Source: Promethearchaeota archaeon (GTDB taxonomy: Archaea; Asgardarchaeota; Lokiarchaeia; Sigynarchaeales; SOKP01). From it: a stretch of DNA of 8,326 nt. How positions within the stretch are numbered: position 1 is the stretch's first letter; the number at the start of each line of letters is the position of its first letter. The stretch is from contig JAEOTL010000151.1 in assembly GCA_016839845.1 (NCBI GenBank), positions 1 through 8,326 on the forward strand. Reading direction: 5' to 3'. Below are positions 1 to 6,439 of this stretch, piece after piece. Below the pieces are notes generated by a model. That model had not been told where the DNA came from and made no database searches. It saw nothing but the letters and a program-made list of their open reading frames with translations. Position numbers and translations under genes: made by a program.

Positions 1-709
<709 letters not shown>

Positions 710-1711
710 ATGCAACTCAATGAGAAAATTGGAATCCATTTAGACCAAATAAAACAAATAAAGGGCGTGGAAAACGCTGTTTTAACTCAGAGAGACGGGA
801 ATCCCATTCAATCTACAGGAGTTTGGTTCTCTAAAGATGAAATCTTTAATGTTAGTTCCGCTACAAGTGCCATATTTAATGTTGGGATACATCTACATCC
901 AAGAGATTTAAAATATATCTTAATAGAGGGGAAAAAGGCAAAAATCTTGATCGCACCATTAAATAGTCCAGTGCAAACTTCATTGAACCGAATTTTAGAA
1001 TTACAGGGGATATTAGATGATAAACATGAATATTTCATTGCAATTACGGCTCAACCAAATATTAATCTGGGGGGAATTTTTCTCCAGACGAGTGAATGCT
1101 TAAGAAAAATTAAAACCAGCCTTATTACTTCTGGAGAATCATTTAAACCACCATTAATTCAATTTAATAGGGAAAAAATTCAGAACATTATTGAAGGATT
1201 CAATGTAAAAGAAAACGCAGAAGTAAATTTTAAATTAGCTCCTTTTTCGTTAAGTTTTTCTGAAATTATATCGCTAGAACTAAGAAAATCGCTAAAAACC
1301 ATGTCTGCTGCTATCCCTGATTTGAACTACGCGTTTGTGACGATTGAAGGGGGATTTATTGCTTCTAAACTTCTCAAACGGGCGGAATTACCTTCAGAAA
1401 AACTAGATAAAATCTCAGCGATGAGTTATTCCTTATTTCAAACTGCAAATAGGTGTGCTTGGTTATTAAAAAAAATGAATGCGGAAAGTATCTTACTCGA
1501 CTGTAAGGATTCATTTCAATTTATCGATGGGTTAGGAAAAGCAATTTTCAGTACTGTGATTGGCAAAGTAAGACAGAAGTTGGGATTAATTAGACTAATT
1601 CTTCCACAATTTAAAAAGAAAATAAATCATCTGCTTAAGGAAGCATCAGAAATTCAAGAAGTCCGGTCATTTGATATCAAAAGAATGTTGGGAGAACTTG
1701 TAATTAAGTAA
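710..1711 (+). CDS. Tandem Roadblock/LC7 domain protein
   Basis: This 333-residue protein appears to contain two Roadblock/LC7 modules. The first (about residues 10-130) has the family pattern of an N-terminal helix ending in KGVENAVLTQRDGNPI, then a helix rich in small residues (SSATSAIFNVG) and strands LKYILIEG and KILIAPL. The second (about 188-312) repeats it: LRKSLKTMSAAIPDLNYAFV, IEGGFIAS, a helix around SAMSYSLFQTANR, then AESILLDC and a terminal helix. A linker of about 55 residues joins them. Roadblock proteins are cytoplasmic dimerising platforms that bind Ras-like GTPases; in bacteria MglB is the GTPase-activating partner of MglA. Here it heads an operon that ends in an MglA-like GTPase, so a regulator or scaffold role is likely but inferred. 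A two-domain chain could mimic a Roadblock homodimer. No signal peptide or membrane segment is seen. Confidence 0.85.
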   Translation: MQLNEKIGIHLDQIKQIKGVENAVLTQRDGNPIQSTGVWFSKDEIFNVSSATSAIFNVGIHLHPRDLKYILIEGKKAKILIAPLNSPVQTSLNRILELQGILDDKHEYFIAITAQPNINLGGIFLQTSECLRKIKTSLITSGESFKPPLIQFNREKIQNIIEGFNVKENAEVNFKLAPFSLSFSEIISLELRKSLKTMSAAIPDLNYAFVTIEGGFIASKLLKRAELPSEKLDKISAMSYSLFQTANRCAWLLKKMNAESILLDCKDSFQFIDGLGKAIFSTVIGKVRQKLGLIRLILPQFKKKINHLLKEASEIQEVRSFDIKRMLGELVIK

Positions 1712-1714
1712 CGC

Positions 1715-1720
1715 AGGTGA
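1715..1720 (+). promoter_or_regulatory. Shine-Dalgarno AGGTGA for the 1725 gene
   Basis: AGGTGA lies four bases before the ATG at 1725, just after the stop codon of the preceding gene (1709-1711). It matches the pyrimidine-rich 3' end of archaeal 16S rRNA, fixes the start of the second gene and supports co-transcription with the first. Confidence 0.7.
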
Positions 1721-1724
1721 CACA

Positions 1725-2621
1725 ATGAATTTCTTTAATATCCTAGATAAATACAAGCGAAATTATATTGCGTTAATTCTATATTGTTTGTTAGATCGAA
1801 TCCCTATAATTATAATGGGTGATGATGTCGACAATATTGATAATCTTCTAATTGAATTATCGGGACTTGTACATTTTAGAAAGGAGTATGTATTTTATAC
1901 AGATTTTATTTCTTTGGAGGAATATGAAGATTTAATTTCAAATGAGAGCATTGATTATAATTATCAAAGAGCTCACGTTAGATGCCCATGCAATGTAGCA
2001 ATTAAGGCTTTAAATACTTTTGAAAATATTGATTCTTGGCTTATCGGATTAGTTATGCCCAAAAAGAAAGAGGATATTAAGAAACTAAAGGATTTTATTA
2101 GCAAAAAGGCACAGATCTATCTTTACATAACTTTCTTTTCAAATAGTTTTTCTATAGATTTGGATCAATCAGCTTTAAAATCAATAGACTTGTCTCTCGA
2201 AGAAGGTATATTAAAAAAAATATCTCAAGATACAGAAAAATCAATAATAAAGATGAAAAGAGTCTTAATTGATAAAATTTCCTCTGATGATCTCGATAAT
2301 GAGTTAGTAAAATCATTACTCGATTTTGAGGTGGAGAAAGGTGAAGTGAAGAAAAATATATTTAGAAGAGAGATTCAGAATTTTTATTCAGGATCAAAGC
2401 GAGCCTTTTTTATCCTATCTCGATTAAATCTACTGAACAGTGTTGAGATACGAACAAGAATAGGGAGTAAAACCCTTTTAGAAACTATTGATTATGAAGA
2501 CGCTTCAATTGATAGGATAATTTCATTTATTTGGAAGGAATGGGATGAGAATTATTCAGATTTATTTGAAGATGGAAAGAAATCGTTTATTGGAGATAAG
2601 ATCGTTTCACTTTGGGGTTAG
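1725..2621 (+). CDS. Uncharacterised protein between Roadblock and GTPase genes
   Basis: I do not recognise a named family for this 298-residue protein. Its start is fixed by the AGGTGA sequence just upstream. The N-terminal third looks like an alpha/beta fold: a hydrophobic strand RIPIIIMGDD (25-34) at the place where a P-loop would sit in an NTPase, but with no GxxxxGK[ST], followed by a helix, YVFYTDFIS (55-63), the distinctive RCPCN (86-90) and a second strand SWLIGLVMP (104-112). The remainder is helical and charged, with a lysine-rich stretch at 113-128 and a central amphipathic region around 160-215. No signal peptide or clear membrane segment is present. It lies 13 bases after the Roadblock gene and 8 bases before the GTPase gene, so it is probably co-produced with them and a partner or effector of the pair; that role is inferred from context only. 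Confidence 0.85.
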   Translation: MNFFNILDKYKRNYIALILYCLLDRIPIIIMGDDVDNIDNLLIELSGLVHFRKEYVFYTDFISLEEYEDLISNESIDYNYQRAHVRCPCNVAIKALNTFENIDSWLIGLVMPKKKEDIKKLKDFISKKAQIYLYITFFSNSFSIDLDQSALKSIDLSLEEGILKKISQDTEKSIIKMKRVLIDKISSDDLDNELVKSLLDFEVEKGEVKKNIFRREIQNFYSGSKRAFFILSRLNLLNSVEIRTRIGSKTLLETIDYEDASIDRIISFIWKEWDENYSDLFEDGKKSFIGDKIVSLWG

Positions 2622-2629
2622 AATTAAAA

Positions 2630-3223
2630 ATGATTTTTGATTTTGAAAATAAATTACTTCAGGTTAAAATTGTATATTATGGTCCTGCAATGTCAGGAAA
2701 AACAACGTCGGTAAAATATCTCTTTTCCTGTTTTAAAAAAGGACATACCTTGAACTCAATCGATAGTACTGTAGGCCGAACTTTATTATTTGATTTTGGG
2801 GTTCTACAATTTAGGGGGACTAATTGGGACTTAAAATTCTTGATTTATTCTGCTACAGGACAAGATTTTTATGCGAGTACACGTCCAGCTACGTTAAACG
2901 GAGTTGATGGGGTTATATTTGTGGTTGACTCACAAAAGGAGTATTTAGAACACAATTTACGTTCATGGAATGAATTAAAAGCATTGTTTGGGGTTGAATT
3001 TTATAATATTCCAATAATCATTTCACTAAATAAATACGACTTATCAGAAATAAAAAAAATACAGGAGTTTGAACTAATAAATTCCATAGAACACACTAGA
3101 TTCAAAAATATTTCATTAACGAAAACTTCTGCTATTAGTGGGAAGGGAGTATTGGATTCCTTTAGTCAACTAGTGAAATTCATTTTCCCACAACTAGTAA
3201 TTAATTTTAATCCAACTAATTAA
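2630..3223 (+). CDS. MglA-like Ras-superfamily GTPase
   Basis: This 197-residue GTP-binding protein has the full set of G motifs: P-loop GPAMSGKT (18-25), switch I region with GRTLLFDFG (49-57, typical of the MglA branch), G3 as YSATGQ (73-78), the strand GVDGVIFVVDSQ (91-102), G4 NKYD (134-137) and G5 TSA (166-168). The usual Asp of the DxxG motif is replaced by Ser, as MglA itself has Thr there. It lacks a C-terminal cysteine lipidation motif, so it is probably cytoplasmic or recruited by partners. I chose the ATG at 2630 over the in-frame TTG at 2612 because the TTG would overlap the previous gene and add a non-conserved tail; a weak GGGG at 2614-2617 lies upstream. It is the last gene of the Roadblock operon, making the Roadblock protein its likely regulator. 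Function in the cell (polarity, trafficking or motility) is unknown. Confidence 0.92.
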   Translation: MIFDFENKLLQVKIVYYGPAMSGKTTSVKYLFSCFKKGHTLNSIDSTVGRTLLFDFGVLQFRGTNWDLKFLIYSATGQDFYASTRPATLNGVDGVIFVVDSQKEYLEHNLRSWNELKALFGVEFYNIPIIISLNKYDLSEIKKIQEFELINSIEHTRFKNISLTKTSAISGKGVLDSFSQLVKFIFPQLVINFNPTN

Positions 3224-3224
3224 G

Positions 3225-3241
3225 TTTTTTTCATTTTTTTT
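3225..3241 (+). terminator. Oligo-T terminator of the Roadblock-GTPase operon
   Basis: Two T-runs (seven T at 3225-3231 and eight T at 3234-3241) follow the GTPase stop directly. Archaeal RNA polymerase terminates at such oligo-T tracts without needing a hairpin. The tract overlaps the 3' end of the opposing winged-helix frame, where it encodes lysines. Confidence 0.6.
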
Positions 3242-3427
3242 CAATTTTTACATACATATTCTTTGAAATTCTTTTAATATATCCTTGTAGAACAAATTGT
3301 TTTAATAGATTTCTTACTTTCCTTACTTCAGAATCATCTGTTCCAAGTATACTTATTAGCTGAAAAATTGAAAATTGTTTTGGTAAGTTATCCTTAATTC
3401 TGTTATATAACCCCGTTTGTTTCTCAC
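3231..3427 (-). pseudogene. Small winged-helix protein gene, frameshifted near its start
   Basis: The minus strand between 3428 and 3231 is open for 65 codons and reads like a winged-helix DNA-binding domain: LYNRIKDNLPKQFSIFQL, then ISILGTDDSEVRKVRNLL, then KQFVLQGYIKRI and a wing strand KNMYVKI. The frame has no ATG, GTG or TTG before residue 57 and is preceded directly by TGA. A GTG at 3427-3425 in another frame would supply MRNKR; adding one G to the GGGG run at 3411-3414 joins the two into an uninterrupted 65-residue protein. So this is either a gene with a single-base frameshift, an assembly miscount of a G run, or a gene using an unusual start. A TATA-like stretch (TAAAATATAAAAAC, 3467-3480) lies upstream at a workable distance. 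No target or function can be named. It converges on the operon end. Confidence 0.6.
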
Positions 3428-3495
3428 ATCAAAAAGTTTTAAAATTAATCAATAAAATGAAAAAAAGTTTTTATATTTTATTTATCTCAAGTTTT

Positions 3496-3521
3496 CCTTA
3501 TTCGAAAGGAGTAAGGTTTTT
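3496..3521 (+). terminator. Hairpin plus T-run, terminator-like
   Basis: CCTTATTC pairs with GAGTAAGG (eight pairs including one T-G) around a GAAAG loop, and TTTTT follows directly at 3517-3521. On the plus strand this has the form of an intrinsic terminator. It lies about 270 bases beyond the last plus-strand gene, so it may be a backup for read-through or the end of an unannotated antisense RNA. Confidence 0.45.
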
Positions 3522-3652
3522 ATAATCCTCAAAGTAACCATAAGTTATCATTCCTACATCTAGTAGATCATACTTGTCTAGTTATTTTCATTGAAATTTT
3601 ACAACCTTAGGGTACTCCTTTTAATTTTACAAAATATAAGAAAATTTAACTG

Positions 3653-3668
3653 GTGATTTCAAAATCAC
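3653..3668 (-). terminator. Hairpin after the 3689 GTPase gene
   Basis: GTGATTT-CA-AAATCAC is a near-perfect inverted repeat that begins about 20 bases beyond the GTPase stop codon on the minus strand. It is followed in that direction by a T-rich stretch (TTAAATTTTCTTATATTTTG). The two-base centre means the RNA loop would really use an inner pair or two less. The half-site GTGATTTT also occurs in the last codons of the gene, giving a near-direct repeat about 30 bases apart. Terminator or 3' stabiliser is a reasonable reading; a protein-binding palindrome is the alternative. Confidence 0.4.
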
Positions 3669-3688
3669 AGATTATTTTGTTACAAACT

Positions 3689-4375
3689 TCAAAAATCACG
3701 GAATTCCTTAAAATCATCACCAATTGGTGCTTCTCCATCACCGTATATCTGGTATAAGCCTGTTCTCCGAGCACATTCAGAAAAACTACGATAAACGTTT
3801 TTTCTTTTTTCATATAATGCACAAGTATTATAGATGATGGGGTTCCAGAGGTATAATTTATCATCAGGTTCATACCATAACTTTTCGTCTTTTAAAACTT
3901 GTTTAAAATCTTCCTCTCCAATAACTTCGGAAAGATCTTGCTTATTTAACATTATAATTAGGGGAATTTCTTTAATCAATCGTCCTCGAGTAATGTTCTT
4001 AAGTTCTTTTAATGATTCAATATTATCTTCAAAACAGTTGGTTTGTGAATCAACAGTAAATATTACACCATCCGTTCCTTTAAAGATTTTTTTTCTTAAA
4101 GGTGAAAACCTTCTTTGACCTGCTACTGTATAAACATGGTAAAAAACTTTTCCCCTACTTTGTTGTTTTGTAGAAACAAAAATACCTCTGTCAAAATAAA
4201 GGGTAGAACCACTTGCCATTGAAATTTTAGTTAAGTTCCCAGTAGGAGCGATATCTTTTTCATTCTCTTTTGCATATCTGTATAATGTGTCTACAACTGT
4301 CGTTTTTCCAGATCCTGCCATCCCCCAGTAGAGGAGTTTAATATATACTTTATGATCTGCTGTATATCGAACCAT
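3689..4375 (-). CDS. MglA-like Ras-superfamily GTPase, second copy
   Basis: This 228-residue GTPase carries P-loop GMAGSGKT (18-25), an MglA-type switch region from PTGNLTKI to TLYFDRG (43-63), G3 as YTVAGQRRF (81-89) with Thr where most Ras proteins have Asp, GTDGVIFTVDSQ (99-110), G4 NKQD (143-146) and G5 TCA (183-185). Compared with the GTPase at 2630 it has a longer insert before G5 (WYEPDDKLYLWNP, 166-178) and an extra acidic tail of about 40 residues (GDGEAPIGDDFKEF). The two are clearly paralogous in type but far apart in sequence. No lipidation cysteine is seen at the end. The gene is convergent to the Roadblock operon and transcribed on its own; A/T-rich TATA candidates lie at 4389-4397 and 4419-4428, neither at an ideal spacing. 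It may share the Roadblock partner encoded nearby; that is inference. Confidence 0.92.
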   Translation of the reverse strand: MVRYTADHKVYIKLLYWGMAGSGKTTVVDTLYRYAKENEKDIAPTGNLTKISMASGSTLYFDRGIFVSTKQQSRGKVFYHVYTVAGQRRFSPLRKKIFKGTDGVIFTVDSQTNCFEDNIESLKELKNITRGRLIKEIPLIIMLNKQDLSEVIGEEDFKQVLKDEKLWYEPDDKLYLWNPIIYNTCALYEKRKNVYRSFSECARRTGLYQIYGDGEAPIGDDFKEFRDF

Positions 4376-4576
4376 AGAAAAATCTACTCTATATAATTAA
4401 TAATAATGAAAATGAATCATTTATATGAATTTTTTAAATTAAGATTAGTAGTATACAAGAAATTCTTTTAATTTTTATTAAAATAAATAAATTAGTACTA
4501 TTATAATTAAGTATTTATAATTCCTATTTATTATTTTTACTTTTTCACTAACAGCATTTTTATTAGGATATATCGG

Positions 4577-4834
4577 TTATAAGGAAGAAAATTTAGTTTC
4601 TACATATGTTTCTCCTAACCTGATTTTATAATTGCACCATCTAATTAGCTCATTATAACTTTTTCCAAGATTACCCTCTCGAATTATCAAATTTATTATA
4701 TCAGAATACATTATCTCTCTTTTAGAGTTGAGAATTTGGTTTAATTTATTCATTATTTCTCTTAATAATTCATAATTATTACGTGGTATGTCTGTAATAA
4801 GAGCTCTTTGGTCATAACTTTGATTCATTTTCAT
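4577..4834 (-). CDS. Small hypothetical protein (85 aa)
   Basis: I do not recognise this 85-residue protein. It is mostly helical and charged. The segment ITDIPRNNYELLREIMNKL (13-31) followed by a second helix MYSDIINLIIREG (42-54) has the spacing of a ribbon-helix-helix strand-helix-helix unit (a strand, a helix, then a helix beginning with S-D-I-I), but the match is weak and the C-terminal part WCNYKIRLGETYVETKF is extra. A TATA-like box on the minus strand (TTATATTTA, 4866-4874) predicts a start about 10 bases before the ATG at 4834; an alternative ATG lies two codons in. It stands alone between the GTPase and TFB genes. It could be a small DNA-binding regulator; I cannot confirm it. It is a likely but not certain gene. 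Confidence 0.55.
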   Translation of the reverse strand: MKMNQSYDQRALITDIPRNNYELLREIMNKLNQILNSKREIMYSDIINLIIREGNLGKSYNELIRWCNYKIRLGETYVETKFSSL

Positions 4835-4981
4835 TTAATACCATTTTTTTCTCTAATATAGGATGTAAATATAATTCTATATTTGATTTTTTAAATTCCT
4901 AGTTTTTTGTATCTAATCATCCCTCCCCCTTTCTCTAGAGGTAAAGATTCCACTACTCAGTAATAGGTATTCATTTTACGT

Positions 4982-4989
4982 ACTATATG
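4982..4989 (+). promoter_or_regulatory. Candidate TATA box for the TFB gene
   Basis: ACTATATG is centred about 26 bases before position 5010, so transcription would start at or next to the ATG at 5009. That fits a leaderless mRNA read from 5009, or a 35-base leader if the second ATG at 5045 is used. Confidence 0.4.
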
Positions 4990-5008
4990 TTCCACATTGT
5001 CAAAATAA

Positions 5009-6073
5009 ATGAGAGTTGCAATTTACTTCATAATTTTATTCAATATGGTGATTATTTTTAATAAAAATCAAGATCTAGAACTGAAAGAAGAAAAGTGTCC
5101 GGAGTGTAGTGGAAGTATTGTACTCAATAGTTTTGAAAAAATTTGTAATGATTGCGGATTGGTAATTAATGGCTTGTTTAAGTCTACTTCTTTTATCTTT
5201 AATAATGAAAATTTTGGGTCTTCCATGAGCAAACAATATGTCGCTCTAGGTGAAAGACCAGATTTCATAGGAGGTCTAGGTTCATTTATTGATTATGAAA
5301 ACTCAAGATTTCTGAAAGATAAATCAGGAAGACTCTTACCGCCTGGTGAGCAAAAGTTGTATAGAAGACTTAAAAAAAAATATGACCAATTTTTAAGGAT
5401 CAAAAACCACGAAACTGAGTACCGAATCTTTAATATTCTTAATAAAGTATCGCTTTCTCTAAATTTAAACAAAAATATTCGCAATAATGCCGCTTATTTT
5501 TATAAAAAAATAATTAAAATGGAAGGGAAAGTTATTAACAACATCTCATTAATAGCTTTTTGCATTTTTTATGCTGTCAGAAAAGAATATCATAATGCAC
5601 CCATTACTACTAATGAGATTGCTAACACTTTTCAAAGCTTTGGGCATCGTGTTAATCCTAGATTGATTCTACGAGACGGAGTAAAATATAAACGTCATTT
5701 AAGCAATGAATCAGTACCTCATAAAAGTGAAGACTATCTCATAAGACTGATAAACCAAGTTGTTGAACATGGAGATCTAAAAGAAAGATTAATAAAAAAG
5801 GAATTAACTTGGTCAAAACATGAATTTCAAATCAATTTAATTAAAAAATGCAGACAAATTTTGATTGATTTACCCTTATGGCGACGTGGGGGAAGAAATC
5901 CCTTTATTTTAACTGGTGCTATTATATATTTGGCTGATAAATTATTAGCAAACGAAAATGGGCAAAAAGCTGTTTTAACTCAAAGAATAATTGCTGAAGC
6001 TACGGATATTGCAGAGTATTCTATTAGAGATCATTATGTAAATCTCTTAAAACCTCTTTTTATAAAAAAATAA
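5009..6073 (+). CDS. tfb: Transcription initiation factor IIB (TFB) paralogue
   Basis: The 354-residue protein has TFIIB architecture. An N-terminal zinc ribbon uses C30-P-E-C33 and C46-N-D-C49. It is followed by a B-reader/linker with GLGSFIDYENSRF and KSGRLLPPGEQ (89-115). The first cyclin repeat (about 135-235) includes NNAAYFYKKIIKMEG and LIAFCIFYAVRKEY; the second (about 240-350) includes NPFILTGAIIYLADKLL, QRIIAEATDIAEYSIRDHY. It would bind TBP-TATA DNA and recruit RNA polymerase. The sequence departs from the archaeal consensus in both cyclin repeats, and is longer, so I take it as a specialised paralogue and not the housekeeping copy. The start is uncertain: residues 1-17 (MRVAIYFIILF...) are oddly hydrophobic and the second Met at 13 (5045) would give a more usual N-terminus, but the TATA box favours 5009. 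It is monocistronic. Confidence 0.93.
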   Translation: MRVAIYFIILFNMVIIFNKNQDLELKEEKCPECSGSIVLNSFEKICNDCGLVINGLFKSTSFIFNNENFGSSMSKQYVALGERPDFIGGLGSFIDYENSRFLKDKSGRLLPPGEQKLYRRLKKKYDQFLRIKNHETEYRIFNILNKVSLSLNLNKNIRNNAAYFYKKIIKMEGKVINNISLIAFCIFYAVRKEYHNAPITTNEIANTFQSFGHRVNPRLILRDGVKYKRHLSNESVPHKSEDYLIRLINQVVEHGDLKERLIKKELTWSKHEFQINLIKKCRQILIDLPLWRRGGRNPFILTGAIIYLADKLLANENGQKAVLTQRIIAEATDIAEYSIRDHYVNLLKPLFIKK

Positions 6074-6155
6074 TAATATTTTCAGAATCCAGAAAATTTC
6101 CGACTCACAGTATAAGACATATTTTAGATTGGTTATATTGGTCCATTTGTTTGAT

Positions 6156-6179
6156 AGATGATTACATCTTAAATTTTTT
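6156..6179 (+). terminator. Weak hairpin plus T-run after the TFB gene
   Basis: AGATG-ATTA-CATCT forms a five-pair stem followed by TAAATTTTTT (six T at 6174-6179). It lies about 80 bases beyond the TFB stop and before the tRNA promoter, so it is placed to end the TFB transcript. The stem is short and A/T-rich. Confidence 0.35.
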
Positions 6180-6201
6180 AAGCAATTTGGCATTATTCTA
6201 A

Positions 6202-6208
6202 TTATACA
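6202..6208 (+). promoter_or_regulatory. Candidate TATA box for tRNA-Glu
   Basis: TTATACA lies 25-31 bases before the first base of the tRNA, the spacing expected for a transcript beginning at or just before the mature 5' end. A second A/T stretch (ACTATAATT, about 6216-6224) is too close. Confidence 0.35.
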
Positions 6209-6232
6209 CTTAGATACTATAATTCAAAGTAT

Positions 6233-6345
6233 GCTTCTGTAGTGTAGACCGGTCAATTTAAATCCTAAAGATTTACCGTCGGGTTTAAGATCATGCATCT
6301 AAGGCTCTCACCCTTGGGACCCGGGTTCAAATCCCGGCAGAAGCA
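6233..6345 (+). tRNA. tRNA-Glu (CTC) with a D-arm intron
   Basis: Acceptor arms GCTTCTG (6233-6239) and CAGAAGC (6338-6344) pair perfectly, with discriminator A at 6345 and no encoded CCA. The T arm is CCGGG-TTCAAAT-CCCGG (6321-6337). The anticodon arm is TAAGG (6300-6304), loop CTCTCAC, CCTTG (6312-6316), giving anticodon CTC (6307-6309) for glutamate. The variable region has four bases (GGAC), as is usual for archaeal tRNA-Glu/Asp, and the D region GTGTAGACCGGTCAA also matches that class. The D stem cannot close in the raw sequence because 38 bases intervene between positions 21 and 22; removing them restores GTGT (6242-6245) against GCAT (6295-6298). The mature tRNA is 75 nt before CCA addition. 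It is transcribed alone, between TFB and the opposing zinc-protein gene. Confidence 0.92.
6257..6294 (+). other. tRNA intron, 38 nt, between positions 21 and 22
   Basis: The junctions form a relaxed bulge-helix-bulge, the substrate of archaeal tRNA splicing endonuclease. The exon GGTC (6251-6254) pairs with intron GATC (6289-6292) as the four-base central helix. A three-base bulge AAT (6255-6257) follows, then an eight-pair intron stem TTAAATCC (6258-6265) with GGGTTTAA (6281-6288). On the other side is the bulge ATG (6293-6295). Cutting after the second base of each bulge removes 6257-6294 exactly. The outer exon helix is missing or weak, so the motif is of the HBh' kind. A shift of one base would leave TCAT instead of GCAT in the D stem and cannot be fully excluded. 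Confidence 0.8.
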
Positions 6346-6362
6346 TTTTATTTAACTATGAT

Positions 6363-6370
6363 AAAAAAAA
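6363..6370 (-). terminator. Oligo-T terminator for the 6440-6790 gene
   Basis: Eight A on the plus strand read as TTTTTTTT on the minus strand, about 70 bases beyond the stop of the zinc-protein gene and before the tRNA. Its position suits ending leftward transcripts before they run antisense into the tRNA. Confidence 0.4.
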
Positions 6371-6395
6371 TAAGGTATCTAATTCAAGATCTTTA

Positions 6396-6402
6396 TTTTT
6401 TT
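6396..6402 (+). terminator. Oligo-T terminator for tRNA-Glu
   Basis: Seven T in a row (within CTTTATTTTTTTCC) lie about 50 bases beyond the tRNA. A shorter T-rich tract (TTTTATTT) follows the tRNA at once and may act first. Confidence 0.4.
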
Positions 6403-6439
6403 CCTTTAATTAATTCTATGGATGTGTCAAGTTATCTCT

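Larger units (their letters stand above)
3428..3688. other. Gene-free spacer between converging units
   Basis: No convincing gene lies here; together with the broken winged-helix gene it forms the 465-base gap between the operon and the opposing GTPase gene. What can be seen is a TATA-like box for the winged-helix frame (about 3467-3480) and two hairpins described separately at 3496-3521 and 3653-3668. A 27-codon stretch on the minus strand (3581-3498) has no good start. Confidence 0.5.

Noticed and set aside
808..1038. 76-codon minus-strand frame inside the Roadblock gene
   Set aside because: Antisense shadow of the Roadblock coding frame with no supporting signals.
3498..3581. Minus-strand stretch reading LDKYDLLDVGMITYGYFEDY...
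   Set aside because: It looks protein-like but is only 27 codons, has no start codon at its head, and its end lies in the 3496-3516 hairpin.
3646..3873. 75-codon minus-strand frame overlapping the 3689 GTPase
   Set aside because: It lies in another frame of a clear GTPase gene and has no family features.
4406..4471. Plus-strand 21-codon frame starting ATGAAAATGAATCA, and the same 14 bases inverted at 4821-4834
   Set aside because: Too short to support as a gene; a 14-base match in such A/T-rich sequence is expected by chance in a window this size.
4908..4964. Minus-strand GGGGGAGGG next to an ATG and a 19-codon GTG frame upstream of the 85-aa gene
   Set aside because: The G tract is too close to the ATG for a Shine-Dalgarno, the frames are very short, and they do not connect to the 85-aa gene.
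5068..5484. Minus-strand frames of 66 and 63 codons inside the TFB gene
   Set aside because: Shadows of a well-supported TFIIB coding frame.
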